Part shown: piece by piece, positions 1 to 8,108 of the stretch | How the letters are laid out: each line of letters opens with the position of its first letter | How positions within the stretch are numbered: position 1 is the stretch's first letter | Source of the DNA: Lachnospiraceae bacterium | GTDB taxonomy: Bacteria; Bacillota; Clostridia; Lachnospirales; Lachnospiraceae | Length of the DNA stretch: 19,005 bases | Reading direction: 5' to 3' | Assembly: GCA_900766575.1 (NCBI GenBank) | Contig: CAAFVW010000153.1 | Span: forward strand, 1 to 19,005 | Translations under genes and position numbers: made by a program | Notes under the pieces: generated by a model | Databases searched by the model: none | The model's input: only the letters and a program-made list of their open reading frames with translations | What the model was told of the DNA's origin: nothing

Positions 1-2010
1 CAGCTGCTCGCAGATCATTTCTGCATTCTCGCCGTCCTGGTGCTCAGTAATGTACTGTACCAGAGGATGGTTGGCATTCAGGATCAGGGTCTCGCCCTCA
101 CCGCCGAAAGCACTCATATCCATGCCGGGCATGGAGTACATCTTCATCATATCCTGCATACGTCTGCTCTCTTCGGACAGAGTGATCATAGAAGAGATCT
201 TCTTGTTCTTCAGCTTCTCTACCTTGATCGTGATCTTGTCATTCTTCAGAGCCTTCTTCATCAGTTTGCTGATGCTCTCAGCCTGCTCTTCCATCTCTTT
301 TTCAGCCTTCTTGGAAGTCTTGGACTTCAGGGCATCGGTCACATCCGCATCGATACGCTGGAACTTGATTCCCTCGTTCTTCTGCTCCAACTGGGAGATG
401 AAGGGCTGATCGATATTGTGGGTCAGGATCACAGCATCCATCTTGGCAGCCTTGAACATATTGATGTACTGGCTCTGCTGCTGTTCATCCGTTACATAGT
501 AGATGATCTTCTCCTTCTTCTCTTCCTCGGTATTCTCCTCGGAAGCCTCATCTTCCGCCTTGTCCTCTACGACTTCGGCTTCTACCTTGTTGCCGTTCTC
601 GTCTACGGCATTCTCCCTGTTCTCTTCCTCATCCTGAGGCTTGATCTCCAGGCACTCGGGCAGCGTCAGATATTTGCCGTCCAGATTCTTGAAGAGGATG
701 TAATCATTCATCTTCTCACAGAACTTGTCATCCTTCAGGCAGCCGAACTTGATGAAGGGGCTGATGTCATCCCAGTACTTGTCGTACTCTTCCTTGTCCG
801 TCTTGCACATACCGGCAAGCTTGTCCGCTACCTTCTTGGTAATGTACTCGGCGATCTTCTTGACAAATCCGTCGTTCTGCAATGCACTTCTGGATACATT
901 CAGAGGCAGATCCGGGCAGTCGATGACACCCTTTAACAACAGCAGGAATTCCGGAATGACTTCCTTGATATTATCGGCAATGAATACCTGATTGTTGTAC
1001 AGTTTAATCATACCTTCAATGGATTCATATTCCATATTGATCTTCGGGAAGTACAGAATACCTTTCAGATTAAACGGATAATCCATATTCAGGTGAATCC
1101 AGAACAGAGGCTCCTTGTAATCCTGGAATACCTTGCGATAGAAGTCCAGATACTCTTCCTTTGTGCACTCATTCGGATGTTTCGTCCACAGAGGCTGGGT
1201 CTCATTGATCAGCTCCGGACGCTTTCTGATCTTCAGTTTTCCGGGCTCTTCTTTTGCTTCTGCGTCTGTGCTCTGATTCTCGCCTTCTGCAGCTTCCTTC
1301 TTCTCCGGCTCAATCGTCTCCAGTACTTCATCATCCGGAAGTTTCTCCTCTTCCTTGATGATCTGGGTCTCCTTGGTATTTGCCTTGGACAGATAGATCT
1401 CGGTCGGCATGAAGGAGCAGTACTTCTTTACTACTTCGCGGGCCTTATACTCGTTACAGAACTCCAGACAATCCTCGTTCAAAAACAGTGTAATCGTCGT
1501 ACCGACATCGGTCTTGTCTCCGTCTTCCATGGAGAACTCGGTGCCGCCGTCACACTCCCAGTGCACTGCCTTGGCGCCATCCTTGTAAGATAACGTATCA
1601 ATATGTACTTCATCCGCTACCATGAATGCGGAATAGAAGCCCAATCCGAAATGACCGATGATCTGGTCGGAATTACTCTTGTCCTTATACTTTTCAATAA
1701 AATCCGTTGCACCGGAAAATGCGATCTGGTTAATATACTCTTCCACTTCGTCTGCAGTCATACCAAGACCGTTATCCTTGAAGGTCAGTGTCTTCTTCTC
1801 AGGATCTACGATCACATCCACACGGCCTTTATATCCTTCCGGCAGAGTATACTCTCCCATCATATCCAGTTTCTTCAGTTTGGTTACGGCATCACAGCCG
1901 TTGGAGATCAGCTCTCTGTAGAAAATATCGTGATCGGAATACAACCACTTTTTAATGATCGGAAATATGTTTTCACTGTTGATTGATAAACTACCGCTTT
2001 TTGCTGCCAT
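1..2010 (-). CDS. htpG: Molecular chaperone HtpG (Hsp90), C-terminus cut by window edge
   Basis: Cytosolic ATP-dependent Hsp90 chaperone that helps client proteins fold under stress. 670 codons are present and the frame is still open at base 1, so the stop lies outside the window. The N-terminal GHKL ATPase motifs are visible: ELISNGCDA (about 33-41), DNGLGM (79-84) and GHFGLGFYSAF (119-129). The middle domain carries the conserved NVSRSALQND stretch (371-380). Two highly charged segments stand out: a linker between N and middle domains (about 211-265) and an acidic insert rich in Glu/Asp (about 458-500) before the C-terminal dimerisation region. These make it longer than E. coli HtpG (624 aa). 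The ATG at 2008-2010 is preceded by an AAAGGG Shine-Dalgarno-like sequence. A promoter and a CIRCE operator lie just upstream, so HrcA control is likely. Identification is very secure from the ATPase motifs and overall order. Confidence 0.97.
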   Translation of the reverse strand, partial: MAAKSGSLSINSENIFPIIKKWLYSDHDIFYRELISNGCDAVTKLKKLDMMGEYTLPEGYKGRVDVIVDPEKKTLTFKDNGLGMTADEVEEYINQIAFSGATDFIEKYKDKSNSDQIIGHFGLGFYSAFMVADEVHIDTLSYKDGAKAVHWECDGGTEFSMEDGDKTDVGTTITLFLNEDCLEFCNEYKAREVVKKYCSFMPTEIYLSKANTKETQIIKEEEKLPDDEVLETIEPEKKEAAEGENQSTDAEAKEEPGKLKIRKRPELINETQPLWTKHPNECTKEEYLDFYRKVFQDYKEPLFWIHLNMDYPFNLKGILYFPKINMEYESIEGMIKLYNNQVFIADNIKEVIPEFLLLLKGVIDCPDLPLNVSRSALQNDGFVKKIAEYITKKVADKLAGMCKTDKEEYDKYWDDISPFIKFGCLKDDKFCEKMNDYILFKNLDGKYLTLPECLEIKPQDEEENRENAVDENGNKVEAEVVEDKAEDEASEENTEEEKKEKIIYYVTDEQQQSQYINMFKAAKMDAVILTHNIDQPFISQLEQKNEGIKFQRIDADVTDALKSKTSKKAEKEMEEQAESISKLMKKALKNDKITIKVEKLKNKKISSMITLSEESRRMQDMMKMYSMPGMDMSAFGGEGETLILNANHPLVQYITEHQDGENAEMICEQL

Positions 2011-2071
2011 TTTTATCACATCCCTTTCTAAAATTGCACAGTCATGGCTGACTGTTTCCTAACTGATTCTA

Positions 2072-2100
2072 AGTGTAGGACGGTAAAAATGAAAAGTCAA
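2072..2100 (-). promoter_or_regulatory. Probable sigma-A promoter of htpG
   Basis: Reading the minus strand, a -35 box TTGACT (2095-2100) is followed after 17 bases by a -10 box TACACT (2072-2077). The spacing is ideal and both boxes are 4-5/6 matches to consensus. It lies about 60 bases upstream of the htpG ATG and 7 bases downstream of the CIRCE element. No better promoter is visible upstream of CIRCE. Confidence 0.6.
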
Positions 2101-2107
2101 GACAAAT

Positions 2108-2134
2108 TTAGCACTCATTTATCACGAGTGCTAA
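2108..2134. promoter_or_regulatory. CIRCE operator (HrcA binding site)
   Basis: The sequence is TTAGCACTC, nine bases, then GAGTGCTAA: a perfect match to the CIRCE consensus with 9-bp arms and N9 spacer. CIRCE is the known binding site of the heat-shock repressor HrcA, usually in front of groESL and hrcA-grpE-dnaKJ. Here it lies between prsA and htpG, directly upstream of the htpG promoter, so the most likely target is htpG. Its place just upstream of the -35 box rather than between -10 and start codon is slightly unusual. Confidence 0.93.
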
Positions 2135-2198
2135 CAGTCCGTTGCAAATGCAGTATTTATCAGTATTTGCGTAATTCTAAAATTTTTGTGAAGTGCAA

Positions 2199-3290
2199 TT
2201 ATGATTCCGGAAAATACTTGGTATATACATCAAAAAAATTATCCGTAGTCACCGATTTCTCTCTGATCAAAGTAATCTCATCCCACAGTTTTTCGTTCAG
2301 CTGACGCACCAGTGTATCCACAAAGCTGTCATATTCCTGACCGAACACTTCCTTTTTCCGTTCTTCCACGATCTTCCGCTTATTGGCATCGGTTTCTTCC
2401 CGGTCCAGGGTATTGATACATTTAATAATGTAATATCCCCGCTCACACCGCACAACCTGGCTCACCTCGTCCGTCGCCAGGTTAAAGGCCGCCTCCTCAT
2501 ATGCACTTTCCGCTTCCCCTTTGCCAAAGGAATAAGTGATCTCGGAATCATTACTGTATTTGGATGCGAGTTCGGTAAAATCATGTTCCCCGTCCACTGC
2601 CATATCTCTCACTTCACAGGCTCTCTCGTATGCTTTCTGAATCGAGCTTTCGGAATAAGGCTTCAGATTCCCGTCCATATCAGTGGAGGCCGTAGCGAAG
2701 AAAATCTGCTGCACTGTAATTTTGCGGGCTTCATCGTCGCTGATCTCCGGATTGATATCCTGAATGATCAGCTGATACACCTTATCTGCCATGGCATACT
2801 CCCGGTACAGATTCTCCACGATTTCCTCCGTAGCTCCCATAGCTTCGATCTCTGTGTCATTCAGGGACGCAAAATACTCCTGTGCTGCCTGTTTTACCTT
2901 CGTCTCCTCTGTTTCATCCAGAGTGACTTCTTTTTCTTTGGCCAGCAGATACATGGTCTTTATCTGTGCAATCCTTGCCAGTACCGTCTCCTTTACATTA
3001 TCTTCCAATGTCACACCATTCAGGGAAGTATTCCAGATCTGTGACCCGTAAACATTCTCATACTGGTTCTGCATCGTAGTCAGATAGATCATGATCTCTG
3101 CCTTAGAGCAGGATTCCTCCCCGATCCGGAACACTTCATTTTTACCGAGTCCCGTAGTAAACACTACTTTCGTGCCTTCCTTGCTGCCGCAGGCCGTAAG
3201 ACCGGTCAACATCCCTGCTCCCAGCACTCCGGCGATCAGTACCGCCCGGAGACTGTTCTTTATATTACATTTTCTGTGATAAAAAAACAT
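2199..3290 (-). CDS. prsA: PrsA-like peptidyl-prolyl isomerase lipoprotein (parvulin type)
   Basis: Extracytoplasmic foldase, predicted to be a lipid-anchored parvulin-type isomerase acting on secreted proteins. The chosen 363-aa form starts with a basic and hydrophobic signal sequence and a lipobox LTAC with the lipidated Cys at residue 34. An N-terminal helical chaperone region follows, then a parvulin (PPIC/rotamase) domain, roughly residues 185-295, with the typical run from VQQIFFAT through ELASKYSND and GYYIIKCI. A longer frame starts at 3344, but a TATAAT -10 box lies inside that extension, and AGGAAA sits 7 bases before the ATG at 3288-3290, so the downstream start is preferred. It stands between the fdhA terminator and htpG and looks monocistronic. 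The closest alternative name is SurA-like isomerase lipoprotein. Confidence 0.85.
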   Translation of the reverse strand: MFFYHRKCNIKNSLRAVLIAGVLGAGMLTGLTACGSKEGTKVVFTTGLGKNEVFRIGEESCSKAEIMIYLTTMQNQYENVYGSQIWNTSLNGVTLEDNVKETVLARIAQIKTMYLLAKEKEVTLDETEETKVKQAAQEYFASLNDTEIEAMGATEEIVENLYREYAMADKVYQLIIQDINPEISDDEARKITVQQIFFATASTDMDGNLKPYSESSIQKAYERACEVRDMAVDGEHDFTELASKYSNDSEITYSFGKGEAESAYEEAAFNLATDEVSQVVRCERGYYIIKCINTLDREETDANKRKIVEERKKEVFGQEYDSFVDTLVRQLNEKLWDEITLIREKSVTTDNFFDVYTKYFPES

Positions 3291-3332
3291 CTGATTTCCT
3301 GCCTTTCGTATCGTCTCAAAGAGACGAATTTG

Positions 3333-3361
3333 ATTATACCTCATTTTCTTTTTCTATGCTA
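3333..3361 (-). promoter_or_regulatory. Possible prsA promoter with leader hairpin
   Basis: A perfect -10 box TATAAT (3333-3338) lies about 45 bases before the preferred prsA start. The expected -35 position (3356-3361) reads TAGCAT, which is poor, so this rests mainly on the -10. Transcription would start near 3326, inside or next to a 7-bp inverted repeat TCGTCTC-AAA-GAGACGA (3311-3327) in the leader. Confidence 0.45.
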
Positions 3362-3404
3362 TGGTTTCTTATCATTTTGAAATCTTAAAAATTACGAAAG
3401 GCAC

Positions 3405-3433
3405 AAAAACAGCCGATAGCTTTTCTATCGGCT
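3405..3433 (-). terminator. Rho-independent terminator after fdhA
   Basis: A perfect 9-bp inverted repeat AGCCGATAG / CTATCGGCT (3411-3419 and 3425-3433) with a 5-base loop. On the minus strand it is followed at once by GTTTTTG. It starts 10 bases after the fdhA stop, so it closes the fdhBA unit and separates it from prsA. Confidence 0.9.
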
Positions 3434-3442
3434 GCTTCACAT

Positions 3443-6145
3443 TTAATTTGTTTCTTCTGAAAGTTTCTCCACTCTTACTGCGCAGACCTTGTACTCCGGA
3501 ATTCTCGCATATTTATCCAGTGCTGCGTTGGTCAGAATGTTGGCATTGCCGTCCGGGAAATGGAACGGCATCCAGGTCTCCTTCGGGGATACCTTGTCAC
3601 CGACTCTCGCTGTGGTGATCAGCGTGCCTCTTCTGGAAGTCACTCGCACCTTTTCTCCGTTCTCGATGCCAAGTCGTACCGCATCCTCAGTGTTCATCTC
3701 GATGAAGGAATGTCCTTCCTTCTCCATCAGTCCCGGTGTTTTGCCGGTCATGGCTCTGGTATTATAGTGGTACAGAATACGTCCTGTCATCATGATGAAC
3801 GGATATTCTTCATCCGGCAGTTCCGCACTTGGAACATACTCTGCGGGATAGAACCAGCCCAGTCCTCTTGCGAATTTACCCACATGCAGGATCGGTGTAC
3901 CGGGATGCTTTTTGTCCGGGCATGGCCACTGGATACTCTCGCCGCGGTCCAGTCTTCTGTGGCTGATACCGGCGAAGCTGGGCGTCAGAGACGCAATCTC
4001 ATCCATGATTTCTTCTGAGGTCAGCTGGGACTGCGGATATCCCATACGATTCATCAGATCAATGAAAATATCGGTATCCAGACGCATCTCACCTTCCAGC
4101 ATCACTGCCTTACGTACACGCTGTACTCTTCTCTCGGTATTGCTGAAAGTACCTTCCTTCTCCGCATAGCTGGTGCCGGGGAGAATAACATCCGCATACT
4201 GCGCTGTCTCTGTCATAAACAGATCGGACAATACCAGGAAATCCAGGCTTTCCAGTGCCTTGCGGATATGATGCTGGTCTGCATCGGTCACCACAGGATC
4301 TTCACCGAAGATAAAGAGTCCGCGGATCTCCTTGCGGATCGCTGCCGGGAATACATCCGTAGCATGCACGCCAGGCTTTTTGTTCAATTCCACACCCCAG
4401 GCCTTTTCAAATTTCGCCATTGCTTCCGGATTGGTGATCTTCTGATAACCGGGGAAATCGCCGGGGAGCGCACCCATATCGCAGGCCCCCTGTACGTTAT
4501 TCTGACCACGTAAGGGATTCACACCACAGCCGCTCTTGCCTAATTTTCCAACCAGCATTGCCATATTAGACATGGACATTACGCCTTCGGTTCCGGTGGA
4601 ATGTTCGGTGACACCCAGACAATAGATAATCGGTGCCTTCTTTGCCTTGGCATACATCAAAGCCGCTTCACGCAGATGGTCTGCATCAATATGACAGATC
4701 TCGGCTACACGTTCCGGTGTATATTCCTCTACGATTTTCTTCAGTTCTTCGAAGCCTTCCGTTCTGGTACGGATAAACTCTTCGTCGGCCAGTCCTTCGT
4801 TGATGATGACGTTCATCATGCCGTTGGCAAACGCTACGTTAGTGCCCGGCTTTAACTTCAGATGAATATCTGCCTGTTTGGACAGACCGATATCTCTGGG
4901 ATCCACTACGATCAGACGGGTTCCTCTCTCCACCGCCTGGCGGATCTGCATTCCGATAACGGGATGGGCTTCCTCAGGATTCGAACCTACCAGCATAATC
5001 ACGTCCACATCATTGGTAATATCACTGATGGGATTGGTCATGGCACCGGAGCCTAACGTCATGGCGAGACCAGCTACCGTTGCGGAGTGACAGACTCTCG
5101 CACAGTTATCTACATTGTTCGTACCGAATGCGCAGCGCACCATCTTCTGCAGCATATAGCAGTCCTCATTCGGGGAACGGGAGCAGGCGAATCCTGCCAG
5201 TGCATCGGGACCGTACTTTTTCTTGATCTCATTAAATTTTGCCGCGATCAGATCCAGTGCTTCCTCCCAGGTGGCACGCTCGAATTCTCCGGTCTCGTGA
5301 TTTTTGATCAGAGGATATTTTAATCTCTCCGGAGAATGTACGAAATTGAAGGAACCGAATCTTCCCTTGACACACAAAAGCCCCTTGTTGGAAGGTCCGT
5401 TCGCCGGTTCTACATCCACGATCTCGTTGTCTTTTACCACCAGATAATACTGACAGCCGGTAGCACAGTGAGGGCAGGTGGTAAGCACCTTTTTCACTTT
5501 GCCGACCTGATACTTTTTACGGTTTTTGGCTACCAGTGCTCCGGTAGGACACACAGCGGCGCAGTTACCGCAGGATTCACAGGCGGTAGCCTTCCAGTCC
5601 GGTCCGAACGGTGCATCGATCAGAGTTCTCGTTCCGATTTTGCTGTTATGTAAGGTGCCGTTGCAGGCTACTTTATTACAGGTGCTGACACATCTCTGAC
5701 AGTTAATGCACAATTCCGGATAGTAGGTCAGGAAAGGATTCTCTTTCTTCGCTTCGAACTTTGCTGCACTTCCAGGATAGCAGGATTTGGTAATGCCGTA
5801 TTCGTTGGACAGGTCCTGCAATCTGCAGTCACCGGATTTGCCGCAGGAGAAACATCTTACATCATGGTTGGCCAGCAGCATATTTAATACCTGTTTTCTG
5901 CTGTTCACTACCCGGTCAGATTTGGTATTCACTACCATTCCGTCTTTTACTTTGGTATTGCAGGAAGTTACCAGATGGTTGCTGCCTTCCACTTCCACAA
6001 CACACATCTTACAGGCTCCCACCTCATTGACATCCTTCAGATAACAGAGTGTGGGGATCTTGACATCCGCCTCCTGTGCGGCCTCCAATATGGATAAATT
6101 CTCATCTACGGAAATCTGTTTTCCATCTATGGTGATCGTTACCAT
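3443..6145 (-). CDS. fdhA: Formate dehydrogenase catalytic subunit, Cys-type, molybdopterin/Fe-S
   Basis: Catalytic subunit of a cytoplasmic formate dehydrogenase that interconverts formate and CO2 at a Mo- or W-bis-MGD centre. In order (900-aa form): a 2Fe-2S domain (C34, C45, C48, C62), a NuoG-type His-Cys3 cluster (H94, C98, C101, C107), two 4Fe-4S ferredoxin clusters (C146/149/152/156 and C189/192/195/199), the 4Fe-4S cluster next to the pterin (C224, C227, C231, C258), then the molybdopterin oxidoreductase and dinucleotide-binding domains. The active-site motif reads CARVCHSATVAGL, where selenoenzymes such as E. coli FdhF have Sec followed by His. Here it is C352, a TGT codon, so no selenium is needed. 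A frame start at 6175 exists, but the ATG at 6143-6145 has AGGAGG nine bases before it, and TAATG couples it to the fdhB stop. NuoG or a NAD-linked FdhF are the near relatives; the CARVxH motif favours formate dehydrogenase. Confidence 0.93.
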   Translation of the reverse strand: MVTITIDGKQISVDENLSILEAAQEADVKIPTLCYLKDVNEVGACKMCVVEVEGSNHLVTSCNTKVKDGMVVNTKSDRVVNSRKQVLNMLLANHDVRCFSCGKSGDCRLQDLSNEYGITKSCYPGSAAKFEAKKENPFLTYYPELCINCQRCVSTCNKVACNGTLHNSKIGTRTLIDAPFGPDWKATACESCGNCAAVCPTGALVAKNRKKYQVGKVKKVLTTCPHCATGCQYYLVVKDNEIVDVEPANGPSNKGLLCVKGRFGSFNFVHSPERLKYPLIKNHETGEFERATWEEALDLIAAKFNEIKKKYGPDALAGFACSRSPNEDCYMLQKMVRCAFGTNNVDNCARVCHSATVAGLAMTLGSGAMTNPISDITNDVDVIMLVGSNPEEAHPVIGMQIRQAVERGTRLIVVDPRDIGLSKQADIHLKLKPGTNVAFANGMMNVIINEGLADEEFIRTRTEGFEELKKIVEEYTPERVAEICHIDADHLREAALMYAKAKKAPIIYCLGVTEHSTGTEGVMSMSNMAMLVGKLGKSGCGVNPLRGQNNVQGACDMGALPGDFPGYQKITNPEAMAKFEKAWGVELNKKPGVHATDVFPAAIRKEIRGLFIFGEDPVVTDADQHHIRKALESLDFLVLSDLFMTETAQYADVILPGTSYAEKEGTFSNTERRVQRVRKAVMLEGEMRLDTDIFIDLMNRMGYPQSQLTSEEIMDEIASLTPSFAGISHRRLDRGESIQWPCPDKKHPGTPILHVGKFARGLGWFYPAEYVPSAELPDEEYPFIMMTGRILYHYNTRAMTGKTPGLMEKEGHSFIEMNTEDAVRLGIENGEKVRVTSRRGTLITTARVGDKVSPKETWMPFHFPDGNANILTNAALDKYARIPEYKVCAVRVEKLSEETN

Positions 6146-7980
6146 TATACTCTGCCTCCTTCTACCACTCCGCATCCAAAGTGATCACATCTTAAACATT
6201 TACCGCATTCCTGCATTGCTTCATCATAAGACATTCCGTTTTCCACCGGCTCGAAATTATTTTTACGCTCTCTGGCGGAACGATCTGTCAGATGTACTCT
6301 GCCGTAATGGGTTCTGTCATTCTCTCTGGGCTCCGGAATCTTGATATCTTCCAGATACTTGTGATGATATCCCAGATATTCATCAATATTTAAAGCTGCC
6401 ACCTTGCCTGCGCCGATGGCCTTGATCACGGTAGCCGGTCCGAATACGCAGTCACCGCCGGCAAATACCTTTTCATAGCTCTTCAGTCTGGTGGTATCTA
6501 ATGTTTCAAATGTCTTTCTTCTGGGATTCACATCATACTCTGCAAACGGTGCGGACACAATATCCTGACCGATTGCCATGAGCACCACTTCGCAGGGCAC
6601 TTCGATCTGCGGCTTGTTGGCTACCGTTGCAGAAGGTTTGCCCTGTTTATCATACACGCTGATGATCTGAGGCTGTGCCACGAATCCACAGACATTGCCA
6701 TCCGCATCCGTATTGATCTTCACCGGCGCATTCAAAGTCAGCAGTTCTACTCCTTCTTCGATAGCTCCCTGAATCTCAGAGGGAAGTGCCGTCATATCAA
6801 CCTGACGTCTGCGGTAGATGATCGTCACTTCATCCGCATGACAGCGAATCGCGGATCTGGCACAGTCCATGGCCACATTTCCACCGCCTACGACTACGAC
6901 ACGTTTACCAGTATAATCAGGAATATTGCCCTTACCGATCTCCCCCAGCATTTCCACTGCGGAATAGACACCATTGCTGTTCACGCCTTCGACATTTACA
7001 GATTTTCCAACCTGTGCACCAATGGCGATATAGACAGCATTGTAATCTTCCTGTAATTGTTCCATGGTAATATCCTTACCAATGGCTGTATTATAATGGA
7101 TCGTAATATTACCGGTAGACAGAATGGCATTGATATCCTCATCCAGTCTGTCTTTCGGCAGACGATAATTGGGAATCCCGTAACGCAGCATTCCGCCCAG
7201 TGCTTCTCTCTCCTCAAACACATCTACTTTATGTCCCATCAGAGACAGATAATAAGCACAGGTAAGTCCGGAAGGACCTCCGCCCACGATGGCTACTTTT
7301 TTACCGGTGGTTACGTTGCATTCCGGAACCTTCACCTGATCTGCTGCGATCTGATCCACTGCAAACTTTTTCAGTCCGCGGATATTGACCGGACTGTCCA
7401 GTAAGTCTCTGCGGCATTTTTCCTCACAGGGATGCTCACAGATAAATGCACATGCGGTAGGGAAAGGATTGTCCCTGCGGATCAGATTGATGGCATCCGC
7501 ATAACGATGTTCACCGATCAGTGCGATATAACCGGGGATATCCACATGTGCCGGGCAATGAGAGATGCAGGGAACCTTCTGCCCTACTTCCGCCTGACAT
7601 CTGTGCTGCTCAATGTGGCTCATATATTCATCCCGGAACAGTTCCACGCTCTGCAATACAATGTTAGCGGCCTCATAGCCGATGGCGCAGTCCGCCGTAT
7701 CCTGAATCATCTCCGCCAGGGATACCATATTGTTAAAAGCATCCATGTCTGCCTTACCGTCCAGGATACTGCGCATCATATTCTCCACCTGTTCCAGTCC
7801 GTCACGGCAGGGGACACACTTACCACAGGTCTGGCTTCTGGCACTCTGCAAAAAGGAAAGCTGTACCGCAATGGGACAGACACCGGGAGGATTACCCTTC
7901 ACTCTCTTCACGAACTTATCGAGAAACTTGTTCGTTTTTTCATTCATTTCATTTTTATAAATAATATTTTCGGAATGCAT
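6145..7980 (-). CDS. fdhB: Formate dehydrogenase electron-transfer subunit, NuoF-tail/GltD-like flavoprotein
   Basis: Predicted partner of FdhA that passes electrons between its Fe-S chain and NAD(P). Residues about 15-120 resemble the 4Fe-4S C-terminal part of NuoF (C52, C55, C58 and C98 in SxTCGKCxPCR and later). About 135-210 is the Cys-rich N-terminal domain of glutamate synthase small subunit (C138, C142, C177, C181, C185, C189). Then come an FAD Rossmann motif GGGPSG (233-238) and a second nucleotide fold GGGNVA (365-370). The YRRR at 389-392 is in the place where GltD relatives contact the NADPH phosphate, which suggests NADP. A short Cys motif CGKCLRC ends the protein. The FMN/NADH domain of NuoF is missing. 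The arrangement resembles Moorella FdhB. Start at 7980 is supported by AGGAGG five bases upstream. It overlaps fdhA by one base (TAATG). NAD rather than NADP specificity cannot be excluded. Confidence 0.85.
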   Translation of the reverse strand: MHSENIIYKNEMNEKTNKFLDKFVKRVKGNPPGVCPIAVQLSFLQSARSQTCGKCVPCRDGLEQVENMMRSILDGKADMDAFNNMVSLAEMIQDTADCAIGYEAANIVLQSVELFRDEYMSHIEQHRCQAEVGQKVPCISHCPAHVDIPGYIALIGEHRYADAINLIRRDNPFPTACAFICEHPCEEKCRRDLLDSPVNIRGLKKFAVDQIAADQVKVPECNVTTGKKVAIVGGGPSGLTCAYYLSLMGHKVDVFEEREALGGMLRYGIPNYRLPKDRLDEDINAILSTGNITIHYNTAIGKDITMEQLQEDYNAVYIAIGAQVGKSVNVEGVNSNGVYSAVEMLGEIGKGNIPDYTGKRVVVVGGGNVAMDCARSAIRCHADEVTIIYRRRQVDMTALPSEIQGAIEEGVELLTLNAPVKINTDADGNVCGFVAQPQIISVYDKQGKPSATVANKPQIEVPCEVVLMAIGQDIVSAPFAEYDVNPRRKTFETLDTTRLKSYEKVFAGGDCVFGPATVIKAIGAGKVAALNIDEYLGYHHKYLEDIKIPEPRENDRTHYGRVHLTDRSARERKNNFEPVENGMSYDEAMQECGKCLRCDHFGCGVVEGGRV

Positions 7981-8029
7981 AGAATCCTCCTGTGTACAAA
8001 TTTCTAAAATAACATACTGCCTGCAAACA

Positions 8030-8067
8030 AACAGGGCATAATGTAAGCACTTACATTATACCCTGTT
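8030..8067 (-). terminator. Near-perfect 18-bp inverted repeat, likely operon-end hairpin with embedded promoter
   Basis: The arms AACAGGGCATAATGTAAG (8030-8047) and CTTACATTATACCCTGTT (8050-8067) pair with one T/C difference and a 2-base centre. On the minus strand the repeat is followed by TTTGTTTG, so a transcript reading on from the MOSC-mogA gene (stop at 8109) could end here. The left part also contains the -10 box of the fdhB promoter, and the centre falls at the expected transcription start. Termination strength is uncertain because the U tract is interrupted. Confidence 0.55.
8042..8055. promoter_or_regulatory. Palindromic operator TGTAAGCACTTACA at fdhB promoter
   Basis: A 6-bp dyad with 2-base centre that starts right at the end of the -10 box and covers the expected start point, a roadblock position. 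The fdhD promoter has a 13/14 identical copy (17512-17525) in the same relative place. It resembles LacI-family/CcpA cre sites except that the usual central CG reads CA. It also fits ATGT-N8-ACAT, the pattern of PadR-type sites. The regulator is unknown. Confidence 0.6.
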
Positions 8068-8083
8068 GAGAAAATATGTTCAA
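8055..8083 (-). promoter_or_regulatory. Promoter of fdhB-fdhA
   Basis: A -35 box TTGAAC (8078-8083), 17-base spacer, and perfect -10 box TATAAT (8055-8060). The start point would be near 8048, giving a leader of about 70 bases before the fdhB ATG, which has its own AGGAGG. Confidence 0.8.
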
Positions 8084-8108
8084 TTAGATTAAATATTTAA
8101 CAAGATGA

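Noticed and set aside
40..936. Long plus-strand open frame opposite htpG
   Set aside because: Shadow of the htpG coding strand; low-complexity Leu-rich translation, no Shine-Dalgarno, while the minus strand encodes a complete Hsp90.
2144..2170. Inverted repeat GCAAAT...ATTTGC after prsA as a terminator
   Set aside because: Only a 6-bp stem with a 15-base loop and no U tract; a prsA terminator could not be supported here.
7432..8007. 191-codon plus-strand frame opposite fdhB
   Set aside because: It covers the N-terminal half of fdhB and its Shine-Dalgarno in antisense; no recognisable protein.
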